A DNA stretch of 7,162 bases, taken from the NCBI GenBank assembly GCA_031272655.1, contig JAISTJ010000209.1, forward strand, positions 1 through 7,162, in the 5' to 3' direction. The stretch's first letter is position 1, and every line of letters begins with the position of its first letter. Shown one piece after another: positions 1 through 5,104 of the stretch. Position numbers and translations under genes: made by a program. Under the pieces are notes generated by a model. It saw nothing but the letters and a program-made list of their open reading frames with translations. It was not told where the DNA came from and did no database searches. This DNA is from Tannerella sp. (GTDB lineage Bacteria; Bacteroidota; Bacteroidia; Bacteroidales; Tannerellaceae).

Positions 1-132
1 TCCACCTCCCTGAGTTCCATATCCGGCGGCAGAGCCTCGTTCACAATGAAGTTCGCCTCCTACGAGTTAGTACCCACCGACGTTCAGGACAAACTCCTCA
101 AAGAGTACGCCGAGACGCAAACGGATGATTGA
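1..132 (+). CDS. Elongation factor G-type translation GTPase, C-terminal fragment (fusA family)
   Basis: The open frame runs in from the left edge and stops at TGA 130-132, leaving 43 residues. They contain GRASFTMKFASYELVP followed by an acidic, charged end. This matches the end of EF-G domain V, where a GRA-x-F/Y-x-M-x-F segment precedes a tyrosine and a VP. EF-G drives GTP-dependent tRNA and mRNA translocation on the ribosome, or ribosome recycling for some paralogues. The gene is followed by an intrinsic terminator, not by rpsJ or other ribosomal protein genes. I therefore infer that it is a stand-alone EF-G paralogue and not the str-operon copy, and I leave the symbol blank. The GTPase domain lies outside the window, so the exact subfamily cannot be decided. 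Confidence 0.82.
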   Translation, partial: STSLSSISGGRASFTMKFASYELVPTDVQDKLLKEYAETQTDD

Positions 133-161
133 TTTTTTGAATTAAGAATTACAAATTATGT

Positions 162-202
162 ACAGGCGGCTTCATCTTCAAATGAAGTCGTCTGTGTTTT
201 TT
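162..202 (+). terminator. Rho-independent terminator after the EF-G gene
   Basis: Two 14-nt arms, 162-175 (ACAGGCGGCTTCAT) and 182-195 (ATGAAGTCGTCTGT), pair along their full length with two G-U wobbles. They enclose a 6-nt loop and are followed after one G by six T residues (197-202). The hairpin starts 29 nt past the EF-G stop codon, which is the position expected for its terminator. The T run lies only on the plus-strand 3' side, so it is oriented for plus-strand transcription. Confidence 0.88.
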
Positions 203-220
203 ACGATTTATGTCAAGTGG

Positions 221-253
221 AACCTTAACAAGGTTTCAAACCTTGTTAAGGTT
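221..253. repeat. Perfect 33-bp palindrome in the intergenic region
   Basis: Arm 221-236 (AACCTTAACAAGGTTT) is the exact reverse complement of 238-253, with a single C (237) at the centre. Each half is itself a small inverted repeat: AACCTT/AAGGTT around AAC on the left and AAACCTT/AAGGTTT around GTT on the right (238-254). The transcript could therefore fold as one long hairpin or as two short ones. No T run follows on either strand, so it is not a standard intrinsic terminator. It lies beyond the end of the minus-strand lipoprotein gene and may protect or end that transcript. It could equally be a dispersed genomic palindrome. The palindrome is seen directly; its role is unknown. Confidence 0.85.
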
Positions 254-261
254 TGTACCTG

Positions 262-314
262 ACTGGATTGCTTCACTGCGTTCGCAATGACGGAACGGGG
301 GTGTTCGCAATGAC
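262..314. repeat. GATTGC...GCAATGAC REP-like inverted repeat plus a second half copy
   Basis: ATTGC (267-271) and GCAAT (284-288) are inverted around a 12-nt spacer, and the sequence continues as GAC. The right half, GTTCGCAATGAC (280-291), is repeated exactly at 303-314, 23 bp downstream. From memory, repeats of the general form GTCATTGCGA...AAGCAATC are scattered through intergenic regions of many bacterial genomes, and this fits that pattern. The second copy ends 7 bp before the stop codon of the minus-strand lipoprotein gene. There is no coding capacity. It may be a non-autonomous mobile repeat, but a single locus cannot show that. Confidence 0.65.
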
Positions 315-321
315 AAAAAAC

Positions 322-1116
322 TTACTTCTGCTGCCGCCTTCCGGAAGTCGAACCTGAAGTCGAGCCGGAGGAAGAGCGCGCATTACCCGAACGGCTGTTC
401 GTGGAGTTGCTTTGACGGGCTTTTTCGTTGGATGACGAAGATGACGACTGTGCAGGCGTAGTTTCCCTTTTAACAGGCTGACTTTCATCTGTTCTGACTC
501 TTATTGAGCCTTGCGTATTGCGGTTGGTTGACGGACGGCTGGCGGGAGTGGATGTAGTGCTTGCTTCCTTGCGGTATTCCTGCGTTATTCGTGTGCGTTC
601 GGTCTTCGGCGTGTCGTTTAGTCCGGGCGAGCTGCTGTAGCTCTTGCTGCGGAATTGCGGCCTGTGGTCATACACAAACGCATACCCGGGCGCAGAGGCG
701 CCTCCCGGCTTCTGATAATAGACGGGGCGACCGTAATAGTCGTAACGTCCCGAAGAATAGCCGTACTTTATAGCAGTGTTGCGCGGCAGCCAACCGGCGT
801 CTATCCATCGGTAACCTCCGCCGTAATAATCCCAGTACCCCGGAATCCAATAAGCGCCCGTATAAGGCGTCAGTTCCCAGTGTCCGGGCACCCAGACATA
901 TTCGCGGTAGCCGTAATCCCATGTCCAGTAGCCGTCTATCCACACATAATTCGGACCCGGAGCCGCCACAACAGGCGTTTCAACGGTCAAAACAACATTC
1001 GGAGCTAACGGAATGTGCTCATAAACAGATACATCCGTCAAGGGAACCATTGTAGTCATGCAGGCATTCAGCCCCCAAAAAATGACAGTAGTCAATAGAA
1101 AAATTTTCTTCTTCAT
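322..1116 (-). CDS. Lipoprotein with YXWGXW (WXXGXW) repeats and Ser/Thr-rich tail
   Basis: The protein has 264 residues. The start at 1116 is preferred over an in-frame ATG at 1209 because it gives a clean lipoprotein signal: a KKK n-region, a hydrophobic core and the lipobox LNAC with Cys19. It also lies 29 nt downstream of a promoter -7 motif. After Cys19 there is no acidic export motif, so I infer a periplasm-facing anchor, not surface display. Residues 57-109 hold four aromatic repeats: YVWIDGYW, YVWVPGHW, AYWIPGYW and a degenerate YRWIDAGW. They match the WXXGXW repeat family, whose molecular function is not established. Residues about 155-264 are rich in Ser, Thr, Asn, Arg and Gln, including a run of six Ser and GSTSGSTSG, and look disordered. 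Its start is 103 bp from the divergent DUF2891 gene. Confidence 0.85.
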   Translation of the reverse strand: MKKKIFLLTTVIFWGLNACMTTMVPLTDVSVYEHIPLAPNVVLTVETPVVAAPGPNYVWIDGYWTWDYGYREYVWVPGHWELTPYTGAYWIPGYWDYYGGGYRWIDAGWLPRNTAIKYGYSSGRYDYYGRPVYYQKPGGASAPGYAFVYDHRPQFRSKSYSSSPGLNDTPKTERTRITQEYRKEASTTSTPASRPSTNRNTQGSIRVRTDESQPVKRETTPAQSSSSSSNEKARQSNSTNSRSGNARSSSGSTSGSTSGRRQQK

Positions 1117-1145
1117 AAGTGTTACATTATTATAAATATGACAGG

Positions 1146-1153
1146 CAAAAATA
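1146..1153 (-). promoter_or_regulatory. Bacteroidota-type -7 box for the YXWGXW lipoprotein gene
   Basis: On the minus strand this reads TATTTTTG, an exact match to TAnnTTTG. It ends 29 nt before the ATG at 1116, giving a short 5' leader. No TTTG -33 box is found at the usual 19-21 bp upstream; the nearest TTTG is about 29 bp away, so the -33 element is weak or absent. The AT-rich background makes chance matches possible. Confidence 0.5.
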
Positions 1154-1194
1154 AAGAATAAAATTTGCTTTCGCGATTTTTTCAAAAAAAAATG

Positions 1195-1202
1195 TACTTT
1201 TG
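1195..1202 (+). promoter_or_regulatory. Bacteroidota-type -7 box for the DUF2891 gene
   Basis: TACTTTTG matches TAnnTTTG exactly and lies 17 nt upstream of the ATG at 1220, implying a leader of roughly 10 nt. A TTTG at 1164-1167 is 27 bp upstream, further than the usual 19-21 bp, so the -33 element is doubtful. It sits in the same 103-bp region as the oppositely directed promoter of the lipoprotein gene. Confidence 0.5.
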
Positions 1203-1219
1203 CCCTCAAAAAAAATTAT

Positions 1220-2284
1220 ATGAAGAGATTTAAACAAACGATTTCGCTTGCCGTAACGCTGTTTTCATGTTGCTATTATGCTGATGCACAAGGACTTAAT
1301 ATCGAGCAGGCGCGTAAAATTTTTGAGTTGCCCGTCCATTGTATCAAGGTGGAGTTTCCCAACAAGCCGGGTGAGACATTGGGAAGCGCTGCCGAATTGA
1401 AGCGGCCGAAAGAGTTGCGCCCGATTTTTTATGGCTGTTTCGACTGGCATTCGTCGGTTCATGGCTACTGGTCTATTGTCCGGCTACTTAAGGAGTTTCC
1501 CGAATTAGACGCGCAAGACAGCGTGCGGTCGTTCCTGAATGCCGTCATCACAGCCGAAAATGTGGCGGTAGAGAAATCTTTCTTCGAGGATTACAACAAC
1601 CGCAATTTTGAACGCACCTATGGTTGGGCATGGTTCCTGACCCTCCAAAGCGAGCTGTCCCGATGGCAGGACGAAGACGGGCAGCGGTGGCGCACGACGC
1701 TTAAACCGTTGGAAGACTTGTTAGTATCGAAATACATCGCGTACCTCCCGAAGTTAGTTTATCCCATACGCACAGGGACGCACGACAACACCGCTTTCGG
1801 GTTGTCGCTTGCTATTGATTATGCGCAAGTTATTGGTAATAAGGAATTTGAAGAGATTATCAAGGAACAGGCCAAGCGCTTGTATTTCAATGACAAAAAT
1901 GCGCCGCTGTCTTTTGAGCCGAGCGGCAACGATTTCCTCTCTCCGAGCCTTGAGGAAGCGTTATTGATGAGTAAAACGCTGAATGACAGCGACTTTGAGC
2001 TGTGGTTGAAAGATTTCCTGCCTGCGCTGTTCTCGCCTTCATTCGTGCTGAAGCCGGGGATTGTGTCGGATCGAAGCGACGGCCAATTGGTTCATCTTGA
2101 CGGACTTAACTTCAGCCGCGCATCGTGTTTTTACGGTATAGCCCGCAAACTTCCTTCTCTTCAACATCTGAGAACCGCAGGCGACGAACATTTTGACTAT
2201 TCCTTCAAGAACATCACCAACGACGACTACATGGGCAGTCATTGGCTCGGAACTTTTGCCCTCCGCGCTATATCTGATAGATAA
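1220..2284 (+). CDS. Exported DUF2891 family protein
   Basis: The protein has 354 residues and starts with a signal peptide: basic MKRFK, then a hydrophobic stretch, with likely cleavage after ADA (about residue 23). No cysteine sits in a convincing lipobox, so a soluble periplasmic location is inferred. The rest matches my recollection of the DUF2891 family: FYGCFDWHSSVHGYW (70-84), ERTYGWAW (131-138), RTGTHDNTAFG (184-194), EPSGNDFLSPSLEEA (233-247), HLDGLNFSRA (292-301) and YMGSHWLG (337-344). These His, Asp, Glu and Trp-rich motifs spread over a helical protein suggest an alpha/alpha-toroid enzyme acting on a carbohydrate or similar substrate. That is inference only, as no activity is established for the family. 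The gene is complete and ends 9 bp from the convergent msrC gene. Confidence 0.88.
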   Translation: MKRFKQTISLAVTLFSCCYYADAQGLNIEQARKIFELPVHCIKVEFPNKPGETLGSAAELKRPKELRPIFYGCFDWHSSVHGYWSIVRLLKEFPELDAQDSVRSFLNAVITAENVAVEKSFFEDYNNRNFERTYGWAWFLTLQSELSRWQDEDGQRWRTTLKPLEDLLVSKYIAYLPKLVYPIRTGTHDNTAFGLSLAIDYAQVIGNKEFEEIIKEQAKRLYFNDKNAPLSFEPSGNDFLSPSLEEALLMSKTLNDSDFELWLKDFLPALFSPSFVLKPGIVSDRSDGQLVHLDGLNFSRASCFYGIARKLPSLQHLRTAGDEHFDYSFKNITNDDYMGSHWLGTFALRAISDR

Positions 2285-2293
2285 ATATCTTAT

Positions 2294-2761
2294 TTACAGC
2301 AATTTAACTATCCTTTCTAACCACAACTTATCCGTTTCGTCGAAAGCGGCCAAACGGTCGCTGTCTATATCAAGAACGCCAATTATCGTTGTTGAGGACA
2401 TTAGAGGTACTACAATTTCTGATTTTGAGAACGAGCTGCAAGCTATGTGCCCCGGAAACTGCTCAACATCAGGCACTATTATTGTTTCTCTTCTTGCCCA
2501 CGCCGTTCCGCACACCCCTCTTCCATATTTTATTCTCGTACAGGCAACGGGTCCTTGAAAAGGTCCAAGCACAAGCTCTCCGTCTTTGACAAGATAAAAT
2601 CCGACCCAGAAAAAGTTGAAAGCCTGTTTCAATGCTGCAACCGTATTTGAAAGATTGGCTATCAAATCTTCTTCGCCGCCCACCAATGCTTCAATTTGTG
2701 GTGTTAAATCCTTATAAATAAGGTTCTTATCATTAGTTGAAGGGATTACAATTTTCTCCAT
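2294..2761 (-). CDS. msrC: Free methionine-(R)-sulfoxide reductase (GAF domain, fRMsr)
   Basis: This 155-residue cytoplasmic GAF-domain enzyme reduces free methionine-(R)-sulfoxide to methionine, normally with thioredoxin as reductant. The match to E. coli MsrC (YebR) is clear: GPFQGPVACTRI, GRGVCGTA, GHIACSS and IIGVLDIDS. All three cysteines used by the family are present at 74, 84 and 108. They correspond to E. coli 84, 94 and 118 with a constant offset of 10, so the enzyme should be active. The start at 2761 is chosen over upstream in-frame ATGs because the family begins close to this point and a promoter box lies just upstream. The gene is monocistronic here: convergent with the DUF2891 gene and divergent from the ATP-grasp cassette. 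Confidence 0.93.
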   Translation of the reverse strand: MEKIVIPSTNDKNLIYKDLTPQIEALVGGEEDLIANLSNTVAALKQAFNFFWVGFYLVKDGELVLGPFQGPVACTRIKYGRGVCGTAWARRETIIVPDVEQFPGHIACSSFSKSEIVVPLMSSTTIIGVLDIDSDRLAAFDETDKLWLERIVKLL

Positions 2762-2780
2762 TCTGTTTAAATTTTTCTTG

Positions 2781-2788
2781 CAAAAATA
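2781..2788 (-). promoter_or_regulatory. Bacteroidota-type -7 box for msrC
   Basis: The minus strand reads TATTTTTG, an exact TAnnTTTG match ending 19 nt before the msrC ATG. No TTTG lies at the standard -33 distance; the nearest (CAAA on the plus strand at 2801-2804) is only 12 bp away. The position directly ahead of the chosen start supports that start. Confidence 0.5.
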
Positions 2789-2826
2789 TAAAAAATCTCT
2801 CAAATGAATATTTTTTTTTGAAAAAA

Positions 2827-2858
2827 TTTGCATATTGAAAAAAATATCACTATATTTG
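2827..2858 (+). promoter_or_regulatory. Full Bacteroidota promoter (-33 TTTG, -7 TATATTTG) for the ATP-grasp cassette
   Basis: TTTG at 2827-2830 and TATATTTG at 2851-2858 are separated by exactly 20 bp, inside the 19-21 bp window of the primary sigma factor consensus of this phylum. The expected transcription start is around 2864-2866, giving a leader of about 42 nt before the ATG at 2908. This is the only promoter in the window with both boxes at the right spacing, so the cassette is probably expressed constitutively from here. Confidence 0.75.
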
Positions 2859-2907
2859 CGGCAATTTGGCATCGTGATATGGAGTATTAATTTAAAAATG
2901 TAAGGAT

Positions 2908-4224
2908 ATGCAAGCACTAATAGACCAAAGAGAGGCTGTAAACAAATGGCTTGAGCGATTTGGAGTCAGATTCGGCATTTATAAGGGCGGAGTTTTCCAC
3001 GAACAACTCTTCCCGTTTGACCCTGTGCCTCGCGTCATTCACAAAAAGGAATGGGAGTTTATCCGTAACGGATTGATACAGCGCGTAAAAGCTCTAAACA
3101 TGTTTCTTGAAGATGTTTACAATGAAAAGAAAATTGTAAAGGAAAATGTTATTCCTGAGGAATTTATATATTCTTCTAAAGGATATCTGCCGCAGTGTGA
3201 GGGAATTATACCTCCAAAACATATCTATACCCATATTTCCGGTATAGACCTTGTACAGTCGAAAGACGGCTCATGGATTATTCTTGAAGATAATTTGAGG
3301 ATTCCTTCAGGCGCTTCCTACCCCATTATTGCTCGAACAATAACCCGCAAGGTTTCGCCACACACTTTCGAGAACATTCATATAAGCGATAACCGCGATT
3401 ATGCTACACTTCTGAGCGAGATGATGGATAATGTAAAAATTGGCGACGGGATGAGCGTAATATTGACTCCCGGACGTTATAATTCCGCCTTTTTCGAACA
3501 TTCTTACTTTGCCGAGAAGACAGGCGCTACATTAGCATTTCCGGGCGACCTAATAGTTGAAGACGACAAAGTTTATTACAAGGGTTTATTTAACGTACGC
3601 GAGCGCGTAGGAGTTATATACCGTCGCGTATCGGACGAATACCTTGACCCTATGGTGTTTGAAAAATCTTCACTGCTTGGCGTGCCAAACATTATGAGGG
3701 CTTATGCCAAAGGCAATATCGCCATTGTAAATGCCATTGGTAACGGAATAGCCGACGATAAGGGACTGTGTTACTTTGTTCCAAAAATGATAGAGTATTA
3801 TCTCGGAGAGACGCCAATATTACAAAACGCTCCTACGTATCTACCTTATTATGAACAGGATAAAAAATATATTCTTGATAACTTACATACATTAGTGATA
3901 AAAGACGTCGCTGAAGCCGGCGGTTACGGGGTAATGTTCGGACGAGATATGAATTCCGAACAACTTAGTAATATTCGTCAACTGATAATAGACCAGCCAC
4001 GTCGCTGGATAGCGCAGGAAGTAATAGATTTCATTGACCTTGAGGTACTTGAAGGCAGCACTAAGGTATGGCGTAAAGCCGACCTAAGGGCTTTTGTGCT
4101 TTATGGAAGCGAAATAAAAGTGTGGAGCAGCGGCTTGACACGTTTCTCTCGACAAGCAGATTCTTTTGTCGTCAACTCTTCCCAAGGCGGAGGCTTTAAA
4201 GATACTTGGGTAATGAAAGAGTGA
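2908..4224 (+). CDS. Circularly permuted ATP-grasp family protein (COG2308-type)
   Basis: This 438-residue protein belongs to the circularly permuted ATP-grasp family, predicted to use ATP to join a carboxylate to an amine. Family motifs run through it in order: FPFDPVPRVI (35-44), QRVKALNMFLEDVY (58-71), LEDNLRIPSGASY (126-138), LTPGRYNSAFFEH (186-198), VIYRRVSDEYLDP (236-248), GNGIADDKG (278-286), the glycine loop AEAGGYGVMFG (335-345), RKADLRAFVL (389-398) and NSSQGGGFKDTWV (423-435). The acidic and Asn residues expected for nucleotide and Mg binding are therefore present. The N-terminus begins just before FGVRFGIY and lacks the roughly 50 residues that usually precede it. An in-frame stop at 2893-2895 and the upstream promoter show that this is the true start. 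It is the first gene of a cassette with the alpha-E and transglutaminase genes. The substrate is unknown. Confidence 0.93.
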   Translation: MQALIDQREAVNKWLERFGVRFGIYKGGVFHEQLFPFDPVPRVIHKKEWEFIRNGLIQRVKALNMFLEDVYNEKKIVKENVIPEEFIYSSKGYLPQCEGIIPPKHIYTHISGIDLVQSKDGSWIILEDNLRIPSGASYPIIARTITRKVSPHTFENIHISDNRDYATLLSEMMDNVKIGDGMSVILTPGRYNSAFFEHSYFAEKTGATLAFPGDLIVEDDKVYYKGLFNVRERVGVIYRRVSDEYLDPMVFEKSSLLGVPNIMRAYAKGNIAIVNAIGNGIADDKGLCYFVPKMIEYYLGETPILQNAPTYLPYYEQDKKYILDNLHTLVIKDVAEAGGYGVMFGRDMNSEQLSNIRQLIIDQPRRWIAQEVIDFIDLEVLEGSTKVWRKADLRAFVLYGSEIKVWSSGLTRFSRQADSFVVNSSQGGGFKDTWVMKE

Positions 4225-4244
4225 TGAGTGAATTGTTTTTTTTG

Positions 4245-4280
4245 TTTCTGTTTGTTTATTCTTGTTTTCTGTTTGTTTAT
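4245..4280 (+). repeat. 15-bp direct repeat, period 21, in a T-rich then A-rich intergenic leader
   Basis: TTTCTGTTTGTTTAT occurs at 4245-4259 and again at 4266-4280. It lies in the 154-bp gap 4225-4378 between the ATP-grasp and alpha-E genes. The gap is almost pure T/G pyrimidine-biased sequence up to 4280, then A-rich (4283-4329), so the two halves are partly complementary and could fold into a long imperfect hairpin. No gene is seen in the gap. The only promoter-like string is a poor one (TATTCTTG at 4257-4264). A role in transcript processing or in uncoupling expression of the downstream genes is possible but unproven. Confidence 0.7.
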
Positions 4281-4342
4281 CCAAAACTACAAAAAAACAA
4301 AAGAAAACTATAAAAAACTAAAAGAAACCTAAGATGAACCTC

Positions 4343-4364
4343 AAACTTCTAAACTTCAAACTTC
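4343..4364 (+). repeat. Three copies of AAACTTC just upstream of the alpha-E start
   Basis: AAACTTC occurs at 4343-4349, 4351-4357 and 4358-4364, the first two separated by one T. The array ends 14 nt before the ATG at 4379. An in-frame ATG at 4334 would translate through it and add 15 residues. The family's conserved N-terminal motif argues for the later start, which leaves this as an unstructured A/C/T-rich leader of a kind that can support initiation without a Shine-Dalgarno sequence. Confidence 0.6.
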
Positions 4365-4378
4365 AAAATAACAAATTT

Positions 4379-5050
4379 ATGGCTACATTTTCAAATGCAA
4401 AGGTTAACAACCTGTTTTGGCTGGGCAGATATGTTCAGCGGGTCTATCTAATACTTCATTTCATGCGAAAATATCGTGATGAAGTGATAGACCGTGATGA
4501 TGACAAAGACGCATATAAACGCTTCTGTATCAGAGCCGGAATCGCTAATACATATTCTTCTAACGAAGATTTTCTGCATCATTACCTATATGACAGCAGT
4601 AATCCGGTGTCGCTGATAACAGCGCTGTCTAATGCAGATAACAACGCAACCCTGCTGCGTGAGGAGATAAAAAGTGAATCATTCGCATATATTCAGATGG
4701 CTATATGTCATATTGAACGCACAAGTCAAGAAGCTGATGTTGAGGCGCTTCAAATGGTAACCGATTGTATGCTCGCGTTTTGGGGGTCGTTAGATGAGAG
4801 GATGAACAAAGGCGAGGCGCGAAGTCTTATAAAAGCAGGCAAGTATCTTGAAAACCTTGACCTGTTCCTTCGTTTCGACTATCCGCATGACAGACTGCTC
4901 TATATACTCGAAAATTTCGAGTGGCACGCAGAAAAAGAAAAGGCTGTGTTTGACCAGATTTTGCTTTTTCAACTTCGTAAGGAACTGGAACGAAAAGATT
5001 TCAATAAAACAAAATTACTTGAAATGATAAGTAAAATATTCATTGTATAA
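4379..5050 (+). CDS. Alpha-E domain protein (DUF403, COG2307-type)
   Basis: This 223-residue protein is all-helical in character. Its N-terminus, with NNLFWLGRYVQRV at residues 10-22, matches the signature with which alpha-E proteins open (LYWLGRYxER). That is why ATG 4379 is preferred over the in-frame ATG at 4334. Later segments such as LLREEIKSESFAYIQ (92-106), FWGSLDE (134-140) and the GKYLENLDLFLRF region (154-166) fit the family's helical pattern. The biochemical role is unknown; constant linkage to the permuted ATP-grasp gene suggests that it is a partner or scaffold. At 223 residues it is shorter than the roughly 300 I recall for proteobacterial members. It lies 154 bp after the ATP-grasp gene and 54 bp before the transglutaminase gene. 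Confidence 0.88.
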   Translation: MATFSNAKVNNLFWLGRYVQRVYLILHFMRKYRDEVIDRDDDKDAYKRFCIRAGIANTYSSNEDFLHHYLYDSSNPVSLITALSNADNNATLLREEIKSESFAYIQMAICHIERTSQEADVEALQMVTDCMLAFWGSLDERMNKGEARSLIKAGKYLENLDLFLRFDYPHDRLLYILENFEWHAEKEKAVFDQILLFQLRKELERKDFNKTKLLEMISKIFIV

Positions 5051-5104
5051 TAAAAAAAAGGGATGGCTTTGAATAGCACTTAGCCGTCTATTAATGACCA
5101 ACTA

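Noticed and set aside
221..314. CRISPR array or tRNA-like structure formed by the intergenic repeats
   Set aside because: The repeats are of two different types, with at most two partial copies and no uniform spacers. No cloverleaf or CCA end can be drawn.
561..1008. Plus-strand open frames (561-773 and 655-1008) opposite the lipoprotein gene
   Set aside because: They are antisense to a gene with a clear lipobox and repeat domain. Their translations are Arg/Pro-rich with no recognisable motif, and no promoter precedes them.
1117..1209. N-terminal extension of the lipoprotein from ATG 1209
   Set aside because: It would add 31 residues ahead of a textbook lipoprotein signal and would place the -7 promoter box inside the coding region.
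2279..2290. AGATA-AA-TATCT inverted repeat between the convergent DUF2891 and msrC genes as a bidirectional terminator
   Set aside because: The stem is only 5 bp of A-T-rich pairs with a 2-nt loop and no T run, and it overlaps the stop codon. It is too weak to call.
2902..2907. AAGGA Shine-Dalgarno sequence for the ATP-grasp gene
   Set aside because: It lies only one base from the ATG, too close for pairing with 16S rRNA in the usual geometry, and genes in this phylum generally do not depend on such sites.
2762..2917. N-terminal extension of msrC from ATG 2917
   Set aside because: It would overlap the cassette start and both promoters. The added residues are unrelated to the family, and the three cysteines align with E. 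coli MsrC using the later start.
4232..4264. Possible internal promoter (ATTG, 21 bp, TATTCTTG) before the alpha-E gene
   Set aside because: Both boxes have mismatches and the region is low-complexity T/G sequence where near matches arise easily.
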